In this document: piece by piece, positions 10,901 through 20,126 of the stretch
How the letters are laid out: each line of letters starts with the position of its first letter
How positions within the stretch are numbered: the first letter of the stretch is position 1
Assembly (NCBI RefSeq): GCF_964355755.1
Contig: NC_092670.1
Coordinates: 3,127,001-3,191,000 of the forward strand
Direction: 5' to 3'
Source of the DNA: Antedon mediterranea
Lineage: Eukaryota; Echinodermata; Crinoidea; Comatulida; Antedonidae
DNA: 64,000 nucleotides
Program-made: the position numbers and the translations under genes
The notes under the pieces: model-generated
Told to the model about the DNA's origin: nothing
What the model saw: only the letters and a program-made list of their open reading frames with translations
Databases searched by the model: none

Positions 10901-11802
10901 GTTACCCCCACGAAACCATAACAATTATGGATAGCAATCATGCTGATATCTCATCAGAAATGAAAAATTGTACAAAACATGAAAATAAACAAAAACGAAA
11001 GAGACCGAACCCAGGTCATAAAGTGCTAGAAGACGGTATAAGACAACAAGAAAAACGATTTAAAAATGATGAAGACTTGACTTCTAATAACAAAGTGGAG
11101 ATATCAGTAAAGAAAAAGGGTTCACCGGACAGAAGTAAAAGGCAAGTTAACAAAACCCGATTTACAAATAATGAAGGACTTTGTTCTAAAAACAAAGAAA
11201 CAGTACCAAGAAGAAAGAGAAAAACATCGCAAACAAGGCAAAGACACAACAATAAAATCCAAATGAGGATGAAACGTTTAATCGAAACTACAACGAATGT
11301 AGACAACAAACAAAACGTTACAAAGAAATATAATGCGAATGCCCAACGACATAAATATGAAAATGATTCTGTATATAGAGAAGAAAAGAAAAGTAAAGTT
11401 AAAGAGGCACAAAAAAAAAAATATGCTGATGATATTTATAAATTTAACAAAAGAAAGGAAAACAGAGAAAGACAAAAGAAAGCGTACAAATGTGACCCGA
11501 AATATAATGTTAGGGTACGAAGTAGGTCAAGAAAACATTATAACACTAATTTGAATTACAGAACAAACAAAATAGCAAACCTTCAGGAGAGATATAAACT
11601 TAATGAAAAATTTAGACTACATTTGAAACAACACAATAAAACTAAATATCAAAATAGTAATTACCGCAATATTTTTAAGAACAAATTGCAAGCAAAGTAT
11701 TGGAGAAATTCAAAATTCCGCGACAGTTGTAAGCAGAGGTTTACAGAAAAATACCGTAGTAATTCTAAATTCCGTCAGAATTGTAAGAACAACTTCACAT
11801 AA
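7990..11802 (+). CDS. Helentron polyprotein, N-terminal part (PHD finger, two cysteine peptidases)
   Basis: The frame opens at a TTG (7969), but the first ATG is at 7990, giving 1270 codons. Residues 1-20 are strongly hydrophobic (a possible membrane segment). A C4HC3 PHD finger lies at about 112-160 (CGLC, CDCC, HVTC, CSMC). A papain-like domain follows with GKQC (Cys523) and FDPHARD (Asp651, His653); the Gln-Cys and D-x-H spacing recalls the peptidase C76 family. An OTU peptidase domain has GDGNCFYRA (Asp840, Cys843) and HFN (His959). The tail is Lys/Arg-rich and ends in 18-residue repeats of the type KYRSNSKFR. OTU domains next to Rep/helicase are known in Helitron-type transposons; they may process the polyprotein or remove ubiquitin. 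The frame stops at a TAA inside the repeats and continues unbroken into the Rep-helicase, so this is probably the front half of one protein. Confidence 0.85.
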   Translation: MDTQLITVVVTMLFLMLLLMMWCLCKNHTDVTSKEYNNDNTPGKVSNSIIYTTEVTDVPDQCCLSKNVKDVSTLNMDKKDTRNDICEFIKEIVDDIVNVSSCTAVASEFKKCGLCNIEYTADENYVSCDCCSKFYHVTCVRQMFEGKLCDSRVIWICSMCGNSNFANNMLGEIGITCHFNRYMILQHDESNANFEEFTENEQNWKSNQRNLTKANTNSQCQQTESENVLGREWIKVKSRKNTSIRKQGKKKRGNKNKRRRVINGTIIELGVTYIGKSVHDYYEKRKKKLHEKVDREKIPDNSQTILNEKVDVDVHNSTSDASGMTTITNTIQQLSGGGLNTKQPRKKGRFVKKSIKIKSQEDNTNNNMEESISTNLISDHLGNDGKSNIKCNEDNVYITASDKPNSNSKINQLRLDSSCDVTDHEVLIIDEEQTKTYNETIRENTQPTNTFKQYNMTDDNSVDITISTNAYEISDDNTKHVASFKQYNSDVNPCNSITNNRTIAQGSFNQGNPRFGYARGKQCVANSLVAILYSTKRYGNEFHTKDLDTILTLGNELYYYIQKDSTMDEDLLLISELPKELDILDNTFVISPNESVFGKIDGNPEFMAEYGGMSLHQALEQTLHNHDACFMNFNSSTFAVIKRVNGFLIFDPHARDRFGCLSERGKSILLYSTSWQGVYSYSFKLARSMNCNLHDTEFELTGVNIQNKSMVLCSTPSVILDNNYEQNNSEYSDIHVPSTSCQHSTSTLPVKNIEDKAHGNKKDHVSKSNTWQTNDDIEIVNVQYRERQDKNFNFVPVSATQKTTVCNKIGINSKNSDKNVGIINVSHIGHPLQIKQITGDGNCFYRAISYIISGTEHNHFILRTAIVHHLLATDDLFSNTLGHEYRTVKEYVFKKRVMDNGTWASNTEISAMANLLNIDIYSFNDQLLTWQLFSAKKPGRINYVTTDNGIYILYTRNVHFNVVESVNVNCSYPHETITIMDSNHADISSEMKNCTKHENKQKRKRPNPGHKVLEDGIRQQEKRFKNDEDLTSNNKVEISVKKKGSPDRSKRQVNKTRFTNNEGLCSKNKETVPRRKRKTSQTRQRHNNKIQMRMKRLIETTTNVDNKQNVTKKYNANAQRHKYENDSVYREEKKSKVKEAQKKKYADDIYKFNKRKENRERQKKAYKCDPKYNVRVRSRSRKHYNTNLNYRTNKIANLQERYKLNEKFRLHLKQHNKTKYQNSNYRNIFKNKLQAKYWRNSKFRDSCKQRFTEKYRSNSKFRQNCKNNFT

Positions 11803-12060
11803 AAGTACCGTACCAATTCCAAATTCCGTCAAAGTTGTAACAACAAGTTCACAGACAAGTACCGTAGTAATTCGAAATTCCGTGAAAGTTGTAACAACAA
11901 GTTCACAGACAAGTACCGTAGTAATTCAAAATTCCGTGAAAGTTGTAACGACAACTTTTCAGAAAAGTACCACAGCAATTCCAAATTCCGTGAAAGTTGT
12001 AACAAAAGATTTCAAGAAAAGTATCATAATGATTCAGAATTCCGACAAAATGTTGTAACA
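11470..12060 (+). repeat. 54-bp coding repeat spanning an in-frame TAA
   Basis: At least seven copies encode an 18-residue unit of the pattern KYxxNSKFRxxCxxxFxE/D; older diverged copies extend upstream. At 11800-11802 the last codon of one unit is TAA, where neighbouring units have GAA or GAC (ending FTE, FTD, FSE, FQE). All 88 codons from 11803 to 12066 are open, in the same frame as both flanking reading frames. One G-to-T change therefore explains the break. A read-through or spliced-out stop is possible but not indicated. Confidence 0.9.
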
Positions 12061-12066
12061 AAAAAC

Positions 12067-15000
12067 ATGACACATCGTAAAAAAAAGAAAGGAGAGAAAC
12101 GTAATTTTGAAATTGTTTTAAAACAATTTCGCGAAGAAATTTCTTATGGTCCTGAATATATTTGTTGTGTATGCTTTAAAATGTTATTCAAAAATCAAGT
12201 TCTAAAATGCACAAAAGCGAAATACGAAAATAGAACATGCATAAATGAAAAATACTTGCATATTTGTAACAGTAAATGTAACACACCTTGTCAATTTGCC
12301 AACTCGCCAAGAGGATATCTATGGATTTGTTTTACATGTCATAGGAAATTACTTAGTGGAAAAGTTCCTGCAGAAGCGAATTCAAACAATTTAGAACTAC
12401 ATGAAATTCCTCCAGAGCTAAACTGTTTAAACAATTTAGAGCAGCATTTGATAGGATTAAATATTCCTTTTATGAAATTAATGAATTTACCCAAGGGTGG
12501 ACAACATGGAATACATGGACCAGTTGTATGCGTACCATCGAATACAATTGAAACTGTAAAAATTCTCCCTAGACCGCAGGCTGACGACCAATTAATATCT
12601 GTAAAATTGAAGAGAAAGTTGTCTTATAAAGGTTATTATCAATATAAATTTGTAAAAACAGGCAATGTTATTCGAGCTCTTGAATATTTACAAGATCACA
12701 ACAAATGGTATTTTGATGTAGCTATTGATGAACACTGGCACAATTATTTATCGAAAGAAAATATAGTAACAGCAACTGCTAACGTAGATGATCAACAAAC
12801 ATGTGAACAAAACAGTGGCGTAGACAACAATGCAGAAGAATTAGAGGACCGATTGTGTGGTGTTGCTTTAGACACAAGTCTACAACCTGTTGATATCCGA
12901 CAAAATGTGGTTGATGAATATTTCCGTGATATCATTTGTTGTGCGCCATGTGAAAATAACAGCCCTATTGCATTGATAAACAACGAAAGTAACGAAGGAA
13001 AATCATTTCCAGTGTTATTTCCAACTGGGCAACCAACTTTTTACGATACCAGAGATGTTAAAATAACACTTGGTCGATATTTACTCAATAGATTAATGCA
13101 TGTAGATAACAGGTTTGCCAAAAATACAGAATTCATATTTTATGCTCAATCTATATACGAACTTCAACAAATTTTAGGGAGTATCTCTATAGCGTTGCGA
13201 AAAGGGTCAAACAAGAATGATTTCAGTAAAGTAACTATATCTGATTTAAAGAATACGACCAAAATTGAAGAGATTTTAAAATCTGATAAAGGTTATAAAT
13301 TTCTAAAACAAATACGTGGTACTCCACCGTATTGGCAAGTAACACAGAAAGATGTATTAGCAATGGTTAGACAAATTGGGAAGCCAACATTCTTTCTTTC
13401 ATTTTCGAGTGCTGACTTCCGTTGGAAAGAAATAATTACCACATTATTAAGTCAAACAGGAGACCAAAGAAACATTGATGATTTAGAATGGACAGACAAA
13501 TGTCATCTGCTAAAATCAAATCCAGTAACTGTTGCCAGAATGTTCGACAAACGTTTTCATACCTTTTTGAACCAAGTTATTTTATCCGAGGCACATCCTA
13601 TTGGAAAAGTAATAGATTATTTTTACAGAGTAGAATTTCAAATGAGAGGAAGTCCACATGTTCATATGTTGGTTTGGGTAGAAAATGCTCCTGTATTTGG
13701 TGACGATGAAGATAAAAAAGTTATCAATTTTGTTGATAAGTATATTTCTTGTGCTGTGCCATGTCCAATTGCAGATTCTGAAATGAATGAAATTGTTACC
13801 AGTGTACAGATCCACAGTAAAAGACATTCCAAATCGTGTAAGAAGAAGGGAACAAATTGCAGATTTAACTTTCCAAGACAACCTTCTGAAAAAACATTTG
13901 TCATGAGACCTACAAGTGTGGACAAAACCAATGTTGATAAAACAAATAATGATACCAATGCTAATAAACAAGCGGAAGAATTATTAACCTCGGTAAAAGA
14001 TGCTTTGATGAATGAAGAAACGTATCAAAGTGCGAAAGACCTTTTTACAAGTTTAGATACTACTCAACTTGCATATGAATATGCAAATAATTGTATAGCC
14101 ACTAAAGAACAGATTGTTTTAAAGAGAAACCCTCAAGATGTGTGGGTAAATCAATACAATCCCTCCTTACTTAGAGCATGGAATGCTAACATGGATATAC
14201 AATATATAACAAGTGTGTATGCATGTGTCACTTACGTTGTATCATATATGTCGAAAGCTGAAAGAGAAATGGGCTTACTTCTATCTCATGCAGCAGCAGA
14301 AGTGAAAGAAGGAAATGAAAACGCTAGACAAAGTTTAAGTAAACTTGGTCATGTGTATATGAACAATAGAGAAGTGTCTGCCCAAGAAAGTGTTTATCGT
14401 GTATGTGGATTGAGATTGAAAGAATGTTCCAGAAAAGTTGAATTTATACCAGTAGGACCTAATCCGGTTAGAATGAGTTTACCACTAAGTGTAATTAAAA
14501 ACAAAGTGGACGACAGTGGGAGTGCATGGTTACCAAATAAGCTTGACAAATATAAAGCTCGACCAACAAGTTCTGATTTTGATAAAATGTGCCTTGCAAC
14601 ATTTTGTTCTCATTTTAGAATGATAAGTTCATCAGAAATGAAAGGAAAGGCACAGAGAAAGAACGTATTTCAATTACAAAAACATCTAGGATTCATCCAA
14701 AAAAGAACAAGAACTGATAATGCTATAGTAAGGTACCCTAGGTTTCCAGTAAAAACAGCATCTGAAAAATACTTTATGAGTATATTGCAGTTATTTTTGC
14801 CATTTCGAACAGATAAACAGTTAAAACCACCTAAATTTCAAACATATCAAGAATTTTATGAGGAAGGATCTGTCAAATTATGTGACAGTAACTTACAAAA
14901 AGTATATTCTATAGTTGATGAAAACATGCGACAGTATGACAAAAGTGCTGATGATATTGAACATGCAAAAGAAGTTTTAGCAAAATTTGGACCACAAGAA

Positions 15001-17223
15001 GACGCATGGGGCCTATTGTGTCCAGAAAACGAAAAGGAAAGGTTAGAAAATCCACTGCCAAATGTTGACATTGATGATGAAGAAGACGAATTCGTCATTC
15101 CAGATTTTGGACTTAAAAAAAATGAAATATCTACAACAGAGTGTAACTCAAGTCGTATTTCCAGACCAGAATTAAACAAAATGATTCGACCTTTAAATGA
15201 AAAACAAAAACAGATATTTTATAAGACAAGGCAATGGTGCTTAGATAAAGTTAATGGTAAACAACCAGAACCATTTTATACTTTTATAACTGGAGGTGCT
15301 GGCACTGGAAAAAGTCATTTGGTTAATTGTATTTACAATGAAGCAACACGCATTCTCGGACAAATTATGGAAAATCCCGACGACCTGTCAATATTAAAAC
15401 TAGCTCCCACAGGAATTGCCGCATATAATATCAAAGGTCACACAATTCATAGTGCATTGTCTATTCCCATTTATATTTCACTTCCATATCAGCCACTTGG
15501 AGAAGAAAAAGTAAGTGCGCTTCGTAATGAATTAGGACAGTTACAAATTGTCATTATAGATGAAATATCAATGGTCAATCAAAAGCTACTATGGTACGTC
15601 CACGGACGATTGCGGCAAATCAAACAAGTTCGTAACGATAGTGCTTTTGGTAATATTTCAGTAATTGCAGTAGGTGATTTTTATCAGTTGCCCCCTGTGA
15701 AAGGTACTTCTTTGTATAAAGAAACATTGGAAAACTCATTGTGGATAAATAACTTCAAAAAAGTGCAGTTAGATGAAATCATGAGACAAAAGAAAGATAA
15801 AGATTTCGCTGTATTGTTAAACAAATTGCGTACAAAAGGAAAAAGAGACTGTTTATCGGACAAAGAATTATCAGTTTTAAAATCACGTGAAACAGGTGAA
15901 CACTGCGAAGATTCTGTTCATATATACCCATGCAATAAACAAGTTAATGATTGGAATAAACAAATGTTACATAACACCTGTACCAATATTGTTTGTATTG
16001 AAGCAGAAAATATTGTTGTAAACAGCAAAAAGGAGGACAAACATGGTGATAAAACTCAGCAATCGTGTCAATCTAATTTACCAAAACATTTGTGGATTGC
16101 AGTTAATGCCAAAGTGATGTTGATTAAAAATGTAGACGTTAAGAAAGGCTTAACAAATGGATGTATGGGACATGTTAAAGAAATAATTAAGCCCAGTCAA
16201 AACGTAAAGCCAACATCAATTAAGGTAACATTTGACAACAGTGACATTGGTACTCATTTAATAGAAATGTTTCAGGAAACTGTCGGAAAAAAATCTAATC
16301 GTAGGCAGTTTCCACTCAAACTAGCATATGCCTGTACAGTCCATAAAGTGCAAGGAATGACAATGGATAAAGCGGTGGTTTGCCTTAAAAAGACTTTTGC
16401 ACCAGGACAAGCATATGTAGCTCTAAGTCGTGTTACTTCACTTCCTGGACTTGTCATTGAACATGTTCATCCTAACTTAATTTATTGTGATTCTAAAATA
16501 ACGAAATACTTACAAAATATGAATTCATACGTACAATGTGATAAACAAGTTAATAATACTGTTTATAAAAATTCAATCATGTTACATAACATTCAAGGAC
16601 TTAAACAACATTTTGCTGATCTTCAGTGCAATGGTTGGTTTATGCACTCTAGTATCGTATGTCTAACTGAAACATGGTTAAATAAGGATGACGACTTACT
16701 TGATTTCAGTATAGAGCAGTACAAGTTGTATCACCAAACAAGGTATGACTCATATTCTAATAGCAATAACATAACTTTAAAATTAAAAAATCAGGCTCAT
16801 GGTGGCGTTGCAGTCTATACCAAGAACAAGTTTTCAAGCAGGATAGACATACGTATTAACGATATAGAAGCAATTTCCTTTTTAATAACATGTCCAATTT
16901 CAGTTGCTGTTTCAGTAATATATAGACCCCCGAGCTATGATATCAAACAATTTTGTCACCATTTGAGAAACTTACTAGAACAGTTACATAAAGTAAGTAC
17001 AAAATGTATCATAATGGGTGACTTTAACGAAAACCTTTTCAAACTACCTTCAAGAGTGAACAATTTATTGTCAGAGAATGGGTACCAACAACATGTTACA
17101 AGTTCTACTACCGAGAGTAATACATTGATTGATCATGTATACAGCAAAGGTCTAGACTCAATACAGGTGGAAGTGACTCCTATTTATTATAGCTATCACG
17201 AGGCCATTCAAATAAAGTTTTGA
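12067..17223 (+). CDS. Helentron Rep-helicase-endonuclease polyprotein, C-terminal part
   Basis: This 1718-codon frame counts from the first ATG after the TAA; sequence is open back to 11803, so the ATG is probably not the native start. An N-terminal Cys-rich stretch (GPEYICCVC) is typical of Helitron proteins. The Rep nuclease has the HUH motif SPHVHM (His531, His533) and a two-tyrosine motif Y-VVS-Y-MSK (Tyr723, Tyr727), which nick and join single strands during rolling-circle transposition. A Pif1-type helicase follows with Walker A GGAGTGKS (Lys1082), Walker B IIDEIS (Asp1165, Glu1166) and the YVALSRV motif (Arg1455). The C-terminal endonuclease/exonuclease/phosphatase domain has LTETW (Glu1535), GDFNE (Asp1652, Asn1654), LIDHVY (Asp1689) and SYHEA (His1711; SDH is usual). 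That last domain marks the Helentron branch. All catalytic residues are intact, so decay is recent or confined to the upstream stop. Confidence 0.93.
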   Translation: MTHRKKKKGEKRNFEIVLKQFREEISYGPEYICCVCFKMLFKNQVLKCTKAKYENRTCINEKYLHICNSKCNTPCQFANSPRGYLWICFTCHRKLLSGKVPAEANSNNLELHEIPPELNCLNNLEQHLIGLNIPFMKLMNLPKGGQHGIHGPVVCVPSNTIETVKILPRPQADDQLISVKLKRKLSYKGYYQYKFVKTGNVIRALEYLQDHNKWYFDVAIDEHWHNYLSKENIVTATANVDDQQTCEQNSGVDNNAEELEDRLCGVALDTSLQPVDIRQNVVDEYFRDIICCAPCENNSPIALINNESNEGKSFPVLFPTGQPTFYDTRDVKITLGRYLLNRLMHVDNRFAKNTEFIFYAQSIYELQQILGSISIALRKGSNKNDFSKVTISDLKNTTKIEEILKSDKGYKFLKQIRGTPPYWQVTQKDVLAMVRQIGKPTFFLSFSSADFRWKEIITTLLSQTGDQRNIDDLEWTDKCHLLKSNPVTVARMFDKRFHTFLNQVILSEAHPIGKVIDYFYRVEFQMRGSPHVHMLVWVENAPVFGDDEDKKVINFVDKYISCAVPCPIADSEMNEIVTSVQIHSKRHSKSCKKKGTNCRFNFPRQPSEKTFVMRPTSVDKTNVDKTNNDTNANKQAEELLTSVKDALMNEETYQSAKDLFTSLDTTQLAYEYANNCIATKEQIVLKRNPQDVWVNQYNPSLLRAWNANMDIQYITSVYACVTYVVSYMSKAEREMGLLLSHAAAEVKEGNENARQSLSKLGHVYMNNREVSAQESVYRVCGLRLKECSRKVEFIPVGPNPVRMSLPLSVIKNKVDDSGSAWLPNKLDKYKARPTSSDFDKMCLATFCSHFRMISSSEMKGKAQRKNVFQLQKHLGFIQKRTRTDNAIVRYPRFPVKTASEKYFMSILQLFLPFRTDKQLKPPKFQTYQEFYEEGSVKLCDSNLQKVYSIVDENMRQYDKSADDIEHAKEVLAKFGPQEDAWGLLCPENEKERLENPLPNVDIDDEEDEFVIPDFGLKKNEISTTECNSSRISRPELNKMIRPLNEKQKQIFYKTRQWCLDKVNGKQPEPFYTFITGGAGTGKSHLVNCIYNEATRILGQIMENPDDLSILKLAPTGIAAYNIKGHTIHSALSIPIYISLPYQPLGEEKVSALRNELGQLQIVIIDEISMVNQKLLWYVHGRLRQIKQVRNDSAFGNISVIAVGDFYQLPPVKGTSLYKETLENSLWINNFKKVQLDEIMRQKKDKDFAVLLNKLRTKGKRDCLSDKELSVLKSRETGEHCEDSVHIYPCNKQVNDWNKQMLHNTCTNIVCIEAENIVVNSKKEDKHGDKTQQSCQSNLPKHLWIAVNAKVMLIKNVDVKKGLTNGCMGHVKEIIKPSQNVKPTSIKVTFDNSDIGTHLIEMFQETVGKKSNRRQFPLKLAYACTVHKVQGMTMDKAVVCLKKTFAPGQAYVALSRVTSLPGLVIEHVHPNLIYCDSKITKYLQNMNSYVQCDKQVNNTVYKNSIMLHNIQGLKQHFADLQCNGWFMHSSIVCLTETWLNKDDDLLDFSIEQYKLYHQTRYDSYSNSNNITLKLKNQAHGGVAVYTKNKFSSRIDIRINDIEAISFLITCPISVAVSVIYRPPSYDIKQFCHHLRNLLEQLHKVSTKCIIMGDFNENLFKLPSRVNNLLSENGYQQHVTSSTTESNTLIDHVYSKGLDSIQVEVTPIYYSYHEAIQIKF

Positions 17224-17334
17224 TAACCATCTTTTATAATCTAACAACAGAAAAAGTAACATAGGCCTATTAGTCATATACAAGAATTTCAGTTACAGAT
17301 AATTCATTACAATTAATATTTCAGCACATTTCGG
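17224..17334. other. 3' flank of polyprotein
   Basis: GATAACC occurs right at the polyprotein stop, reminiscent of the array's internal terminal-repeat motif, but no hairpin plus CTAG follows. The element's 3' end is not found here. Confidence 0.4.
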
Positions 17335-19460
17335 ACAGAAGTAATAACAATTACAACGCACCCCAAATATTACAGGTAATAGATTTGGGAATTAACGTCT
17401 CTGCGCCAAGTGGTGTTCTAACTTCTCCGCTACCTTTTAGTAAGGTTTCAGATAAGATCTTTCCAAGACTATGACCACCTCATTTGTGCAAATCACCTTC
17501 GGAGGATCTCTATCAAAATAGCATTACATTTACATTCAACAATGTCCATTGTAGTGTGTATGATTTACAAAAACATCTATATGTATTACATCATTGATAT
17601 CAATCAAAAATGTACATCTAAACTGAACATTGAACACGCCAGTCGTTTTTGTTTGAAGACATGACATCAGACGACAAAACTTTGAGCCATGTTATTAATT
17701 GAATTGCACGTAATGAGACAAATTTTAAACAGATGACCACGAAAAGGCACGCTTACACATCCAAATTATTACATAAATTTTGTAATTAACGTCCCTGCGC
17801 CGAGTAATGCTCTGACTTCTCCGCCAGCTTCAAGTACGGATTTCAGGTGGGATCTTCCCAAGATTAAGACCACCTCTTTCGTGCAAATCAGCTTGGGAGG
17901 ATTTTATTCGCAATAGCATTACACCTACCTTACATAATGTAGACAGTAGTGAATACCAATTACAAAAAACATCAACATGTATTAAGGCATTGACAATAAT
18001 CAAAATTGAAATTCCGTACACTGAACATGCCATTCGTCGCCATCCCAATCTCTCAGTCGGCCAGAGTTTGGTTTAACACAAGTAAGCAGATTATTAGCCC
18101 TTGGTTTAACACATACGGTAGGTAAATAAATATATGGGCCCTTTCAGAATAAACTTGCGATACTTTGACAATACTGTAAATACCTATTAGATCAAAGATT
18201 GTAACCGCGTAGCGGCACTATACAATCTTTGATTAGATTACCTATTTCTGGTCCTCATTTGAATCGAATAAAAACGCACGCGCACGTACGGCCAAGCGCG
18301 TAAAATCGTGCGTTATCTTGCCGGGATCTCGTTACATTTACATTAAATATTGTGCCGTGTAGTGAATATGAATTAAAGACACATTAATATGTATTATAAC
18401 AATTAAAATCATCTTAGCACAAGTGTTCAATATGTAAATACATGTATCTTAATTTTAATATCATAACAACAACAACAATAATGTTCAATTTACTATAGCG
18501 CACAGTTCAAGACGTCTCGAACAATCAACAGAAAAAAGAAGAGCAAAAACTAACAAAAAAGGTTTTTTTAAAAACGTCGGATTTCAGGCGTTCTTGGAAT
18601 GTCCTGAATAATTCAGAATTCCTGATATAACTTGAAAGACCGCTCGAGAGAACAGCAGCTGCAGCCGAAAAATCACGTTGACCATACAACTTGGATGGAG
18701 AAAATACACACAGATGACGATCTCATATTTCGTTTTGGCTTTTATGAAGACATGACATCAAACGGTAAAGTTGGAGCCATGTTATTAATTGAATTGCACG
18801 TAATGACACAAATTTTAACCAGATTACCACGAATAGGCACGCTTACCCATCCAAAATATTACAGGTAAGAGATTTTGGAATTAACGTTCCTGCGCCGAAT
18901 AATGTTCTGACTTCTCCGCCAGCTTTCAGTACGGATTTCAGGTGGGATCTTCCCAAGATTATGACCACCTATTTCGAGCAAATCACCTTGGGAGAATTTC
19001 ATTCGAAATAGCATTACACCTACATTACCGGTACCTGCATAGTAGTAATGCATAGTAGTGAATACGAATTACAAAAACATCACTACGTATTAAGCCATTG
19101 AAAATAATCATAACTTACATTCTATACACCGAACACGCCATCCGCTTTATTTGCTACAACTTTAATAACTATTATACATTATATCTGTTTTATTTCATTC
19201 AGGTGGTAATTATTATGATTGCATCAATTGAGGCTATACTACAAATGTTCCAGATTTCCGAATACTGTGACCATCTATAAGTGTTCCAGATTCCCGAAAA
19301 TTATGACCACCCATTTTTGGTGAATAATCTAAGCAAGATCTCATTCGGCATAGCATTACTACTTCTACATTAAATAGTGTGCAGTGTTGTGAATATGTAT
19401 AAATGAAACATCAATATATATTAAAGCATTTATAATAATTAACATGAGCTTAATACAAGT
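17335..19460. repeat. Diverged repeat family, about 0.4-kb unit, 3-4 copies
   Basis: Copies begin near 17362, 17760 and 18850 with (A)CCAAA-TATTACA, then GAATTAACGT-CCTGCGCC, CTTCTCCGCCAGCTT and AAGA-TATGACCACCT, and end with ATAGCATTACA. A partial copy starts near 19290. A second module (GAAGACATGACATCA, ATTGAATTGCACGTAATGA) separates copies at 17655-17730 and 18745-18815. A third (GTTCAATTTACTATAGCGC) recurs at 18482 and 19537. No coding frame is conserved. The family directly follows the Helentron coding region and could be its 3' non-coding end or an unrelated repeat. Confidence 0.6.
18191..18233. other. Nested hairpin (13-bp outer stem, 4-bp inner stem)
   Basis: ATCAAAGATTGTA (18191-18203) pairs with TACAATCTTTGAT (18221-18233), and CCGC/GCGG pairs inside it around GTA. 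It sits about 1 kb after the polyprotein and is a candidate rolling-circle 3' hairpin, but no CTRR end follows closely. It could equally be a small inverted repeat in the 0.4-kb family. Confidence 0.5.
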
Positions 19461-19811
19461 GTTCGGTTTTTCACGTTCAATATGTAAATACATGTACCTT
19501 AATTTAATTTTTAAAATAATAATAATATTAGGAATGTTCAATTTACTATAGCGCTAAGTTAAATAGTTTAACTCAAGCGACAGATAGTTGCTTGAAAAAT
19601 GTACATGTTTCAATACTGGTGGAATGTTTTGACATATTGGGATTTGACGAACCAAACGGGCACCAATGTTCTGAACACGCTGAACCTTACCGACAGTTTC
19701 TGCTGTAAGCCCACAAAGAATAAAATTGCAAGCCAGGGGGCGAAATTTTCTTTACTCGTCAGGATAAGCCAGAAATCACAAAAATATCATCATAATATGA
19801 CATAATATGCC
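19461..19811. other. No feature recognised
   Basis: Unique-looking non-coding sequence between the 0.4-kb repeats and the first partial array unit. Confidence 0.5.
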
Positions 19812-20126
19812 ACATTAGAGTGCTACGTGCGCACCGCACACGTCAACATTTCCGCACGCGTGGGAATTTTTGACATGCTTAACATGACATGAAACACGTA
19901 GAAAGTTGATTAAAAATTAGTTTTGCGCATTCTCAAATTTTAAATGCGCGTGCGCGCGTAAGTTTATGTAAAACACGCAATTTCTTTTAAACAGAACGTT
20001 AGCCCATGATATAAATTATCCTTTTGCAAAGTTTCACTTTAACATGTTATTTGGTTTTCGACATATGTTAAATACGAGAATATCGTTAAATCGCGCGTAC
20101 GCCACGTTGCGCAATTGCAAACACCA
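19812..20126 (-). mobile_element. Array unit 0, partial
   Basis: Only the segment from GTGCTACGTGCGCACCGCAC to the TTGCGCAATTGCAAAC region is present. It is then joined to the next unit without the 5' end, hairpin or CTAG, so a deletion joins two units at about 20127. Confidence 0.75.

Noticed and set aside
12067-12069. ATG at 12067 as the native start of an independent Rep-helicase gene
   Set aside because: The frame is open back through the 18-residue repeats to the TAA at 11800, and the upstream frame continues in the same phase, so the two are one interrupted polyprotein.
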